A DNA stretch of 64,000 nt from CAIKZZ01 sp035604595 (lineage in GTDB: Bacteria; Pseudomonadota; Gammaproteobacteria; Steroidobacterales; Steroidobacteraceae), in the NCBI GenBank assembly GCA_035604595.1, contig DATNIE010000026.1, forward strand, positions 41,525 to 105,524. The letters run 5' to 3'. Positions 9,858-19,402 of the stretch are shown here, one piece after another. Both the position numbers and the translations under genes were made by a program. Positions within the stretch are counted from its first letter, which is position 1. The number at the start of each line of letters is the position of its first letter. The notes beneath the pieces are model-generated. The model searched no databases and was not told where the DNA came from. It saw only the letters and a list, made by a program, of their open reading frames with translations.

Positions 9858-10926
9858 CGACCGTGCTGATCATGGCTGGCGGCACGGGCGGTCACGTGTT
9901 CCCGGCACTGACGGTTGCCGAGGTGCTGCGCGCGCGAGCCTGCCAGGTCGTGTGGCTTGGCACGCGTCGCGGCATTGAGGCGCGACTCGTGCCGCAAGCC
10001 GGCATACCAATTGAATGGATCCGCGTCGCAGGACTGCGCGGCAAGGGACTGTTGAGCTGGTTGGGCGCGCCGTTTCGCCTGTCGCTCGCGCTCGGTGATG
10101 CACTACGCGCGGTGCGGAAGTGCCGGCCGGACGTGGTACTCGGCCTCGGTGGTTTCGTCGCTGGCCCCGGCGGCCTGGCGGCGCGCTTGCTCGGGCGGCC
10201 ACTCGTCATTCACGAACAGAACGCGGTCGCCGGATTCACCAATCGCCTTCTGGCGCGCATCGCCGCGACCGTCGCCGAGGCTTTCCCTGGCAGCTTCGCG
10301 CCCGCCGTCGGCGCGATCGCAATCGGCAACCCGGTGCGCCCGGCGATCGAGACGCTGCCCGCCCGCAGCACCACGCCGCGGCCGTGCAGGCACCTGCTCG
10401 TCGTCGGCGGCAGCCAGGGGGCAGCCGCCCTTAACCGCATCGTGCCGCCGGCACTCGCGCTGCTCGGCCCCGCCGAGCGTCCGCAGGTGCTGCACCAGGC
10501 CGGTCGCGAGCGGCGCGACCAGGTTGCCACGGCCTACGCAGCCGCCGGGGTCGCGGCCGAGGTGCGCGAGTTCATCGACGACATGGCCGAGGCCTACGCA
10601 TGGGCCGACCTCGCGGTGTGCCGCAGCGGCGCGCTGACAGTCGCCGAGCTCGCGGCAGCCGGCGTGCCGGGGCTGCTGGTGCCGTTCCCGGCCGCGGTCG
10701 ACGACCACCAGACCGCCAACGCCATGTTCCTCACCAGCCGCGGCGCTGCGGTACTGCTGCCGGAGGCGACGCTGACGCCAGAGCGCCTCGCCGCCGAACT
10801 GAGCACGCTGACCGGCCCGGATCCGCGGCGACGCGAGGCGATGGCCGAGGCGGCGCGCCGCGCCGCGATGCCCGGCGCCGCCGGTCGGCTCGCGGACCTG
10901 TGCCTTGCAGCGGCCGGGGCGCGCGC

Positions 10927-10930
<4 letters not shown>
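9854..10930 (+). CDS. murG: UDP-GlcNAc:lipid I N-acetylglucosamine transferase MurG
   Basis: MurG is a peripheral GT-B glycosyltransferase that converts lipid I into lipid II on the inner face of the cytoplasmic membrane. The protein has 358 residues. The N-terminal glycine-rich loop AGGTGGHVFPAL, the HEQNAVAGFTNRLL motif, the second-domain loop VVGGSQGAAALN and the UDP-GlcNAc-binding CRSGALTVAELAAAGVPGLLVP are all intact. The ATG at 9854 overlaps the ftsW stop. Confidence 0.97.
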
Positions 10931-12335
<1,405 letters not shown>

Positions 12336-12339
<4 letters not shown>

Positions 12340-13244
12340 GCGCCGTGCGCGAGTTCGCGATCCCGGTGGAGTTCCTGCCGCACGTGCGCTTCGCCGAGCC
12401 CCTGGCCCGGCATACCTCCTGGCACGTCGGCGGTCCGGCGGACGTCTTCTACGAGCCGACGAACGCGGAGGAGCTTGCGCGCTTCCTCCGGGCGCTGCCG
12501 GCGCACGTTCCGTGCCACCTGCTCGGGCTTGGCTCGAACGTACTGGTGCGCGACGGCGGGCTGCGCGGCGTGGTGATCTCGCTGCATCCGGGTTTCGACC
12601 GGCTCGAGCGCGCCGGCGCCACCCGCGTGCACGCCGACGCAGGGGTGGCCTGCGCGCGGGTCGCACGGCAGTGCGTCGAGTGGTTGCTCGGGCCGGCGGA
12701 GTTCCTCGCCGGCATCCCCGGGACCGTCGGTGGGGCGCTGGCGATGAATGCCGGCGCGTGGGGCGGCGAGACCTGGCCGCACGTCGCGGAGGCCGATGTC
12801 ATCGATCGCAGCGGAGCGCGACGCACGCGCGCGGCCGGCGAGTACCGGTGGGGTTACCGGCAGGTCGAGGCGCCGGCACCCGGTGAGTGGTTCCTCGCGG
12901 CGCGCTTCGAGTTCGCCCCGCAGCCGCTCGCGAGCACCGACCGAATCCGGGCGCTGCTGCTCAAGCGCCGCGAGACGCAGCCGATCGGCGAGTGGAGCGG
13001 CGGATCGACGTTCACCAATCCCGCTGGCCAGCACGCGGCGCAGCTGATCGAGACTGCCGGGCTCAAGGGCTACCGCGTCGGCGGCGCGGTCGTGTCGACC
13101 AAGCACGCCAACTTCCTGATCAACGAGGGCACCGCGACGGCGGACGACATCGAGCGGTTGATGGGCCACGTCCAGGCGGAGGTCGAGCGCCGGCACGGCG
13201 TGCGGCTCGCGCCCGAAGTACGGGTCGTCGGGGAGCGCGCATGA
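12336..13244 (+). CDS. murB: UDP-N-acetylenolpyruvoylglucosamine reductase MurB
   Basis: MurB is an FAD enzyme that reduces enolpyruvyl-UDP-GlcNAc to UDP-MurNAc with NADPH. It has 302 residues of the shorter type lacking the E. coli insertion. Motifs include HTSWHVGGPAD and LGLGSNVLVRDGG for FAD binding, GIPGTVGGALAMNAGAWGGE, and the catalytic-serine region GSTFTNPAGQHAAQLIE. Its location between murC and ddlB is standard for the cluster. Confidence 0.96.
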
Positions 13245-14209
13245 CGAGCCGCCTGTCCACGGGAACCGGTGCGGGCATCACTGCCGCGGACGTCGGCCGG
13301 GTCGCCGTGCTGTACGGGGGCACGAGCTCGGAACGCGAGGTGTCGCTCGACTCCGGCCGCAACGTGCTCGCGGCGCTGCGCCGGCGCGGCGTCGCGGCCG
13401 AGGGCGTGGACGGCATCGAGGCGCTGATTGCTGGTCTCACCGCCAGGCGTTACGACCGCGTTTTCAACATCATGCACGGCGGCGCCGGCGAGAACGGCGT
13501 CGTGCAGGGGCTGCTCGAAGCCTTGCGGGTGCCCTATACCGGCTCGCGCGTGCTCGGGGCCGCGCTGACCCTCGATAAGATCCGCACCAAGCAGGTGTGG
13601 CTGTCAGTCGGGCTGCCGACGCCGCGCTACGCGCGGCTGGCACCGGCCGGGGACGTGGCCAGCGCCGCGCGCAGCGTCGGCTTTCCGTTGATCGTCAAAC
13701 CCTCGCTCGAAGGCTCGAGCGTCGGCGTGAGCCGGGTATTCGATGCGGGCCAGCTGCCGGCTGCGGTAGCGCTCGCGGCCCGCTATGCGGGGGAGCTGCT
13801 GATCGAAACGCTGATCGTGGGCGCGGAGTACACGGTCGGCGTGCTCGACGGCGTCGCGCTGCCGACGATCCGGATTGTGCCGGCCGGCGAGTACTACGAC
13901 TACCACGCCAAGTACGTCGCCGAGGACACCCAGTATGTGTGTCCGGGGCTCGAGCCGGAGGCGGACGCCGCGATGCGCGCGCTCGCGCTCGCCGCCTTCG
14001 ATACCGCAGGCGCCGCCGGCTGGGGACGCGTCGACCTGATGCGGGACGAGGCGGGACGCGACTGGCTGCTCGAAGTCAATACGACCCCGGGGATGACCAG
14101 TCACTCGCTGGTGCCCAAGGCCGCGCGGGTCGCCGGCATCGAGTTCGACGAACTCGTGTGGCGGATCCTGCAGACCAGCTGCGACGCGAGTCGCGGTGGG
14201 CGCTCGTGA
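13241..14209 (+). CDS. ddlB: D-alanine--D-alanine ligase (DdlB type)
   Basis: This ATP-grasp enzyme of 322 residues makes the D-Ala-D-Ala dipeptide used by MurF. Visible motifs are VLYGGTSSEREVSLDSG, NIMHGGAGENGVVQGLLE, KPSLEGSSVGVS and the metal-site LEVNTTPGMTSHSLVPKAA. I start at the ATG at 13241, which overlaps the murB stop; this gives about 20 extra residues before the conserved core. A second, unlinked ddl gene elsewhere in the genome cannot be excluded. Confidence 0.95.
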   Translation: MTSRLSTGTGAGITAADVGRVAVLYGGTSSEREVSLDSGRNVLAALRRRGVAAEGVDGIEALIAGLTARRYDRVFNIMHGGAGENGVVQGLLEALRVPYTGSRVLGAALTLDKIRTKQVWLSVGLPTPRYARLAPAGDVASAARSVGFPLIVKPSLEGSSVGVSRVFDAGQLPAAVALAARYAGELLIETLIVGAEYTVGVLDGVALPTIRIVPAGEYYDYHAKYVAEDTQYVCPGLEPEADAAMRALALAAFDTAGAAGWGRVDLMRDEAGRDWLLEVNTTPGMTSHSLVPKAARVAGIEFDELVWRILQTSCDASRGGRS

Positions 14210-15042
14210 CCGTCCTCGCCGACATCCTGCCGCGCCGCGCGAAGAACCGGACGCGCGTCGAGACCACCCGGCGTTTGCGGCTGCCGGTGGTCGACTGGGC
14301 CCGCGCCGGCTCGATCGCCCTCGGTGTCGCGGCCGTCGCCGGGCTCGCCGGCCTGATCGGGTTTGCCCTTGACCGGCCGGTGCGGCGGGTCGACGTCGCC
14401 GGCAGCTTCCAGCGGGTCTCGCCACTCGAGGTCGAGGAGGTCGTGCGCCAGCGGATCCGCGGCGGCTTCGTGACCGCCAACCTCGATCAGCTGCAGCGCT
14501 CGATCGAGACGCTGCCATGGGTCGACCACGCGCGCGTGCAGCGGCGCTGGCCGGACGGCCTCGTCGTGCAGGTGGCCGAGCAGCTGGCCGTGGCGCGCTG
14601 GGGGGCCACCGGGCTGCTGAACGCTCGCGGCGAGCTGTTCCTCAAGGAGGCGCGCCACGTGCCACCGGAGCTGCCGCGGCTGGACGGACCGGACGGCGCC
14701 GAGCACCAGGTCGCCGACGTTTTCTTCCGGGTGCAGCCGCGCCTGCTCGAAGCCGGACTGCGCGTCAGCGCGCTGCGCCTCGATGCGCGCGGCGCCTGGG
14801 AAATCGATCTGGCGAATGGCGTGACGGTGCGCCTGGGCCGGCGTCAGTTCGAGGAGCGAATCGAGCGATTCTTCAAGGTTGGCGCGCCGGTCGTCGCGGG
14901 CCGCTCCAACGACATTGCGTTTCTCGACATGCGCTACTCAAACGGCTTTGCCGTCGGCTGGCGCACGCAGGGTGGGGTACAGGCGCGGCCCGCATCGCTC
15001 GATGAGACGCCGGGCAAGCTGAAACGGGACCAAGATGTCTAA
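14206..15042 (+). CDS. ftsQ: Cell division protein FtsQ
   Basis: FtsQ is a bitopic protein of 278 residues that scaffolds the FtsQLB complex. It has a basic cytoplasmic tail, one membrane segment at about residues 33-56, a POTRA domain (VRRVDVAGSFQRVSPLEVEEVV then TLPWVDHARVQRRWPDGLVVQV) and a C-terminal beta domain. The GTG at 14206 overlaps the ddlB stop. Its last 8 bases overlap ftsA. Confidence 0.93.
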   Translation: MTVLADILPRRAKNRTRVETTRRLRLPVVDWARAGSIALGVAAVAGLAGLIGFALDRPVRRVDVAGSFQRVSPLEVEEVVRQRIRGGFVTANLDQLQRSIETLPWVDHARVQRRWPDGLVVQVAEQLAVARWGATGLLNARGELFLKEARHVPPELPRLDGPDGAEHQVADVFFRVQPRLLEAGLRVSALRLDARGAWEIDLANGVTVRLGRRQFEERIERFFKVGAPVVAGRSNDIAFLDMRYSNGFAVGWRTQGGVQARPASLDETPGKLKRDQDV

Positions 15043-16270
15043 GCGTATCGATCGAAATCTGATCGTCGGACTCGACATCGGCACCTCCAAGGTGGTGTCG
15101 CTGGTCGGCGAGCTGAAGTCCGACGGCGAGCTCGAGGTGATCGGCATCGGCTCGCATCCCTCGCGGGGACTGAAGCGCGGTGTCGTGGTCAATATCGACT
15201 CGACCGTGCAGTCGATCCAGCGGGCGGTCGAGCAGGCCGAGCTCATGGCCGGCGTCGAGATCAACGCCGTGTACACCGGCATCGCCGGCAGTCACGTCCG
15301 CAGCCTCAATTCGCACGGCATCGTCGCGATCAAGGACAAGGAAGTGACCCAGGGCGACGTCGCCCGGGTGATGGATGCCGCGCAGGCGGTCGCGCTGCCC
15401 GCCGACCAGCGGATCCTGCACGTGATCCCGCAGGAATTCATCATCGACAACCAGGAAGGCATCCGCGATCCGATCGGCATGTCGGGCATCCGGCTCGAGG
15501 CGCGCGTGCACATCGTCACCGGCGCCGAGAGCGCCGCGCAGAACATCGTCAAGTGCGTGCAGCGCTGCGGCCTCGAGGTCGAGGACATCGTGCTCGAACA
15601 ATGGGCCTCGAGCTACGCGGTGTTGACGGACGATGAGAAGGATCTGGGCGTGTGCCTCGTCGATATCGGCGGCGGCACGACCGATCTCGCCGTGTTCTCG
15701 GGCGGTGCGCTCAGGCACACCGCCGTGATCCCGATCGCGGGCGATCAGGTGACGAATGACATCGCGGTCTCGATGCGTACGCCGACCCAGTACGCCGAGG
15801 ACATCAAGATCCGCTACGCCTGCGCGCTCAGCCAGCTCGCGAACCCGGACGAGACGATCGAGGTGCCGAGCGTCGGCGACCGCCCGCCGCGGCGCCTCGC
15901 ACGCCAGACGCTCGCGGAGATCGTCGAGCCACGCTACGAGGAGTTGTACAACCTGATCCGCGACGAGCTCAGGCGCTCGGGTTTCGAGGAAGCGATCGCG
16001 GCCGGCATCGTCATCACTGGTGGCAGCGCCAAGATGGAAGGGGCCGTCGAGCTCGCGGAAGAAGTGTTCCACGTGCCGGTGCGGCTCGGAATTCCCCATG
16101 GCGTCGTCGGGCTCGCCGACGTCGTCAGAAATCCCATCCACGCAACTGGCGTGGGCCTGTTGCAGTACGCCCGTGCGCAATCCGTGCTGGCCGGCGACAC
16201 CAAGCCGCTCGGCGCCAATGTCCGCAACGTCTTTGATCGGATGAAGTCCTGGTTCCAGGGTTCTTTTTGA
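15035..16270 (+). CDS. ftsA: Cell division protein FtsA, actin-like membrane anchor for FtsZ
   Basis: FtsA is an actin-fold ATPase that tethers FtsZ filaments to the membrane and recruits downstream divisome proteins. The 411 residues include the phosphate-1 loop VGLDIGTSKVVSLVGE, the 1C domain, the phosphate-2 loop LVDIGGGTTDLAVF, the adenosine motif GIVITGGSAKMEG, and a short C-terminal amphipathic targeting helix ending MKSWFQGSF. Start ATG 15035 lies within the ftsQ end. Confidence 0.96.
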   Translation: MSKRIDRNLIVGLDIGTSKVVSLVGELKSDGELEVIGIGSHPSRGLKRGVVVNIDSTVQSIQRAVEQAELMAGVEINAVYTGIAGSHVRSLNSHGIVAIKDKEVTQGDVARVMDAAQAVALPADQRILHVIPQEFIIDNQEGIRDPIGMSGIRLEARVHIVTGAESAAQNIVKCVQRCGLEVEDIVLEQWASSYAVLTDDEKDLGVCLVDIGGGTTDLAVFSGGALRHTAVIPIAGDQVTNDIAVSMRTPTQYAEDIKIRYACALSQLANPDETIEVPSVGDRPPRRLARQTLAEIVEPRYEELYNLIRDELRRSGFEEAIAAGIVITGGSAKMEGAVELAEEVFHVPVRLGIPHGVVGLADVVRNPIHATGVGLLQYARAQSVLAGDTKPLGANVRNVFDRMKSWFQGSF

Positions 16271-16290
16271 TTCACTCGAAGGAGACACAC

Positions 16291-17466
16291 ATGTTCGAAC
16301 TGATGGATGCCTACAGCCAGAGCGCGGTCATCAAGGTGCTCGGCGTCGGAGGTGCTGGCTGCAACGCCGTCGATCACATGCTGCTGGTCGGCATCGAGGG
16401 CGTGGATTTCGTCTGCCTCAACACCGACGCGCAGGTCCTCAAGAAGTCCAAGGCGAAGACGACCCTGCAGATCGGCACGAACATCACCAAGGGCCTTGGC
16501 GCCGGCGCCGATCCCGAGGTGGGCCGCCAGGCGGCGATGGAGGACCGCGATCGTGTGATCGAGTTGATCGAGGGCTGCGACATGCTGTTCATCACCGCCG
16601 GCATGGGCGGCGGCACCGGCACGGGCGCGGCACCCGTGGTCGCGCAGGTGGCCAAGGAGCTCGGCATCCTGACCGTCGCGGTCGTCACCAAGCCCTTCAC
16701 GATGGAGGGCCACAAGCGCATGGCCATCGCCGAGCAGGGCATCAGCGAGCTGGGCAAGTTCGTCGATTCGCTGATCACGATCCCGAACCAGAAGCTGCTG
16801 TCGGTGCTGGGTCCCAAGACGCGCCTTCTCGATGCGTTCACCTCCGCCAACGGCGTGCTGCAAGGCGCGGTGCAGGGTATCGCGGAGCTGATCACGCGGC
16901 CCGGGCTCATCAACGTCGATTTCGCCGATGTGCGCACGGTGATGAGCGAGACCGGCATGGCGATGATGGGCACCGGGCGCGCGACCGGCGAGGACCGTGC
17001 GCGCCTCGCGGCCGAGATGGCCGTATCGAGCCCGCTGCTCGAGGACATCAACCTCGCCGGCGCCCAGGGCATCCTCGTCAACATCACCGCCGGCATGGAC
17101 ATGGCGATCGGTGAGTTCGAGGAGGTCGGCAACACCGTCAAGCAGTTTGCCAGCGACGACGCCACGGTCGTGATCGGCACCGTCATCGAGCCCGACATGC
17201 AGGAGGAGCTGCGTGTGACGGTCGTCGCGACCGGCCTCAACCGCTCCGCACCGCGCCTCGCCCAGGCGGCCGCGGCCATGGTGCGCGCCGAGCCCACGAT
17301 GCGGATGGTCCGGAAGCCGGGGGCGGGGTCCCCGACGCCCGACTACTCGCAGCTCGAGCGGCCGGCGATTCAGCGCAAGAGCGCGGTCGGCGACGGGCTC
17401 AGGCCCGAAATCGACGGCGACGAGGTGCTCGATATCCCGGCGTTCTTGCGCCGGCAGGCCGACTGA
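16291..17466 (+). CDS. ftsZ: Cell division protein FtsZ
   Basis: FtsZ is the tubulin-like GTPase of the Z ring. The 391 residues contain the GTP loop GGGTGTGAAPVVA with the expected GVGGAGCNAV start, the T7 synergy loop NVDFADVRTVM, a variable linker, and the conserved C-terminal peptide DIPAFLRRQ that binds FtsA and ZipA. I choose ATG 16291 because AAGGAG (16279-16284) precedes it by 6 bases; an in-frame TTG at 16267 has no such support. It closes the dcw cluster. Confidence 0.98.
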   Translation: MFELMDAYSQSAVIKVLGVGGAGCNAVDHMLLVGIEGVDFVCLNTDAQVLKKSKAKTTLQIGTNITKGLGAGADPEVGRQAAMEDRDRVIELIEGCDMLFITAGMGGGTGTGAAPVVAQVAKELGILTVAVVTKPFTMEGHKRMAIAEQGISELGKFVDSLITIPNQKLLSVLGPKTRLLDAFTSANGVLQGAVQGIAELITRPGLINVDFADVRTVMSETGMAMMGTGRATGEDRARLAAEMAVSSPLLEDINLAGAQGILVNITAGMDMAIGEFEEVGNTVKQFASDDATVVIGTVIEPDMQEELRVTVVATGLNRSAPRLAQAAAAMVRAEPTMRMVRKPGAGSPTPDYSQLERPAIQRKSAVGDGLRPEIDGDEVLDIPAFLRRQAD

Positions 17467-17478
17467 TGCCCGGGGTGG

Positions 17479-17497
17479 CGGGCCGGTCGACGGCCCG
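17479..17497 (+). other. GC-rich hairpin just downstream of ftsZ
   Basis: CGGGCCG and CGGCCCG form a 7-base-pair stem around the loop GTCGA, 13 bases after the ftsZ stop. No run of T follows, so it is not a standard intrinsic terminator. It could slow transcription or protect the 3' end of the dcw transcript. This is inferred from sequence symmetry alone. Confidence 0.3.
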
Positions 17498-17521
17498 GCC
17501 GCGTTCCAGCAGGGAGGAACT

Positions 17522-17689
17522 ATGCGTGACGAACGACGTCTGAATGCGCTCGCCAGAGGCCGGCTCCGCGCCCAGCGGGGGGCGGAGCCTCGCGTGCAGG
17601 CGCCCGGCGACCCGCCGCGGACCGAGCGGCGTGTCACCCAATGCGGTCAAAGACTTGTCGCGGTTTTCAAGCCTGTGCTAGGGTGCTGA
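17522..17689 (+). CDS. Possible small protein between ftsZ and lpxC (55 residues)
   Basis: An ATG at 17522 lies 4 bases after a strong GGAGG (17513-17517) and opens a frame of 55 codons rich in Arg and Ala, ending at a TGA at 17687-17689. I recognise no domain, membrane segment or signal peptide. The composition is close to what random GC-rich sequence would give, so only the ribosome binding site argues for it. Its end overlaps the proposed lpxC promoter. Confidence 0.25.
   Translation: MRDERRLNALARGRLRAQRGAEPRVQAPGDPPRTERRVTQCGQRLVAVFKPVLGC
17655..17684 (+). promoter_or_regulatory. Putative sigma-70 promoter of lpxC
   Basis: TTGTCG (17655-17660) is separated by 18 bases from TAGGGT (17679-17684), which is preceded by TGC and so forms an extended -10 element. 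The predicted transcript start is near 17691, about 45 bases before lpxC. This would let lpxC be transcribed independently of ftsZ. Confidence 0.45.
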
Positions 17690-17735
17690 GTCCCTGCCGC
17701 GGGGCAGGGGCGGAACGACCTCACGCGACTCCCGA

Positions 17736-18650
17736 ATGTTGAACCAGCGCACGCTCAAAAACACAATCCGCGCCACGGGCATCGGCCTGCATTCGGGGCG
17801 CAAGGTGTTCATGACGCTGCGCCCGGCGCCGCCCAACACGGGAATCGTGTTTCGGCGCGTCGACCTGCGCGAGCCCGTCGACATCGAAGCGCGCGCCGAG
17901 AACGTCGGCGACACGACGCTCGGCACCACGCTCGTCAATGGCGAAGTCCGCGTGTCGACGGTCGAGCACCTGCTGTCGGAGTTCGCCGGCCTTGGCATCG
18001 ACAACGCCTTCGTCGAGGTCAGCGCGGTCGAGGTTCCGATCATGGACGGCAGCGCCGGACCCTTCGTGTTCCTGCTGCAGTCCGCGGGCATCGAGGAACA
18101 GAACCTGCCGAAACGCTTCGTGCGCATTCGCAAGTCCGTCGAGGTCCGCGACGGGGACAAGTGGGCGCGCTTTGATCCGTTCAACGGATTCAAGGTCAAT
18201 TTTGAGATCGAGTTCGACCATCCGACGTTCCGGCGCCATACGCAGCGCGCATCGATGGATTTCTCGACGACCTCGTTCCTCAGGGAAGTCAGTCGCGCCC
18301 GTACGTTCGGGTTCATGCGCGACCTCGAGGGGCTCAGGGCGCGCAATCTCGCGCTCGGCGGCACGCTCGACAATGCCATCGTGCTCGATGACTTCCGGGT
18401 CCTCAACGAGGACGGGCTGCGGTACGAGGACGAGTTCGTCAAGCACAAGATCCTCGATGCGATCGGCGACCTGTACCTGCTCGGCCACAGCCTGATCGGC
18501 GAGTTCAGCGGCTACAAGTCGGGCCACGCCCTGAACAACCGGCTGCTGCGCGCCCTGATCGCAGATGCCTCGGCGTGGGAGGAAGTGACCTTCCGCGATC
18601 GCAGCGAGGCGCCGATCTCCTTCGTCACGGCCGCCGCGATCGGCGCCTGA
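17736..18650 (+). CDS. lpxC: UDP-3-O-acyl-N-acetylglucosamine deacetylase LpxC
   Basis: LpxC is the zinc enzyme that commits UDP-acyl-GlcNAc to lipid A synthesis. The 304 residues match the family length. The motifs GIGLHSG, VSTVEHLLSEFAGLGIDN (first zinc histidine), IMDGSAGPFV, FMRDLEGLRARNLALGG, and HKILDAIGDLYLLGH with the other zinc ligands and catalytic histidine are present. It lies 269 bases after ftsZ, the usual place in gammaproteobacteria. E. coli LpxC is controlled by FtsH through a C-terminal degron; the tail here (TAAAIGA) cannot be judged by eye. Confidence 0.97.
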   Translation: MLNQRTLKNTIRATGIGLHSGRKVFMTLRPAPPNTGIVFRRVDLREPVDIEARAENVGDTTLGTTLVNGEVRVSTVEHLLSEFAGLGIDNAFVEVSAVEVPIMDGSAGPFVFLLQSAGIEEQNLPKRFVRIRKSVEVRDGDKWARFDPFNGFKVNFEIEFDHPTFRRHTQRASMDFSTTSFLREVSRARTFGFMRDLEGLRARNLALGGTLDNAIVLDDFRVLNEDGLRYEDEFVKHKILDAIGDLYLLGHSLIGEFSGYKSGHALNNRLLRALIADASAWEEVTFRDRSEAPISFVTAAAIGA

Positions 18651-18668
18651 GCCGCCCCTCCGGGCCGC

Positions 18669-18989
18669 TCACCGCGGTCGCGGGCGCGGCCGCACCCGGA
18701 CGATGACCCGCGCGACCCGCTTGCCGAGAGCGGTCGAGACCCGCGGCGCGAGCTCGGGCAGCGCATAGCGCAGCCGGCTCGCCCAGCCGCCGCTGTCGAT
18801 CACCAGGGTTAGTACGCCCTCCTCAGCGAGCGAGGCTCCCCAGACGTGCCCCGCCGCCTCCGTGGGCAGGGCATGCTGCACCGCAGCAAGCGCCTCGGTC
18901 GCGGCGTCAGCCCCGCGCTTCAGCCGTTCGAGTTTTGCTTTACCTTGGGCCAGTAACTCGCTGACGGCGGTTGGTTTTCGCGTTTTCAA
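18669..18989 (-). CDS. DUF721 protein, probable DciA-type helicase loader
   Basis: This protein has 106 residues from a TTG at 18989 (start KTRKPTAVSELL); the frame stays open upstream without a better start. The C-terminal half (HVWGASLAEEGVLTLVIDSGGWASRLRYALPEL) is the DUF721 core, a KH-like fold. Proteins of this family in most bacteria lacking DnaC act as DciA, which helps load DnaB helicase. The neighbours lpxC, an M23 peptidase and secA are the family's usual context. It converges on lpxC with an 18-base gap. The start codon is uncertain. Confidence 0.75.
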   Translation of the reverse strand: MKTRKPTAVSELLAQGKAKLERLKRGADAATEALAAVQHALPTEAAGHVWGASLAEEGVLTLVIDSGGWASRLRYALPELAPRVSTALGKRVARVIVRVRPRPRPR

Positions 18990-19024
18990 GGGCCGCTCTG
19001 CATCCCAAAATCGTACAAAAGTGG

Positions 19025-19054
19025 TTGTTGCGCCAAGGGTTTTTGTTGCATAGT
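19025..19054 (+). promoter_or_regulatory. Putative promoter of the riboswitch-M23 peptidase transcript
   Basis: TTGTTG (19025-19030) and CATAGT (19049-19054) are spaced 18 bases apart. A start 7 bases downstream would fall near 19061, exactly where the riboswitch aptamer begins. That agreement is the main support. Confidence 0.45.
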
Positions 19055-19060
19055 TCCCTT

Positions 19061-19147
19061 CGCTGTACAAGGGCAAACCCGCTGAAAGGCGGGGACGCAA
19101 AGCCACCGGTCTAACGCGAGAGCTATGACAGCGGGGTTACCAGTCAT
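19061..19147 (+). promoter_or_regulatory. Cyclic di-GMP-I (GEMM-I) riboswitch aptamer
   Basis: The sequence carries the GEMM-I landmarks in order: AGGGCAAACC, then a stem CCCGCT/GGCGGG closed by a GAAA tetraloop (19085-19088), GGGACGCAAAGCC, a second stem whose CTAA (19111-19114) and TATG (19124-19127) form the tetraloop receptor and which is closed by GAGA, and finally AGCGGGGTTACC. This closely matches the Vibrio Vc2 aptamer as I recall it. Class I aptamers bind c-di-GMP between the two stems. It points toward the M23 peptidase, whose likely start is about 255 bases downstream. Confidence 0.93.
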
Positions 19148-19402
19148 GAACACCACGCGGGCCGTGCAGGGTGGGGGAACGCAATCGATTGCCATTGGCG
19201 GCGACGCCCCGGCCAGCGAGGCAGTCGTGACGGGTGGGTTGCGCGGGCAGCCGGCCCGGCCCCACGCCCGGGCGACGAGGCGGTCCCGGGTGAGGTGGAA
19301 CGGGGAGTATTTCCCGGGCGAGGGGCTGGTTCGCCGATGGCTCAGGCCGTCGGCCCGGGGGGCCAGTCAGTGCCGGGTTGGGGTGTGCGTGGAGCAACGG
19401 CC
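19148..19402 (+). other. Leader between riboswitch aptamer and M23 peptidase (expression platform)
   Basis: This 255-base leader has several copies of CCCGGG (for instance 19267-19272, 19285-19290, 19314-19319) that can pair with one another in alternative ways, but no T-tract typical of an intrinsic terminator. A frame opens at ATG 19146 and runs 86 codons to a TGA at 19404-19406, overlapping the proposed TTG start of the peptidase. Whether control is by translation, Rho or a leader peptide cannot be told from sequence. Confidence 0.5.
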
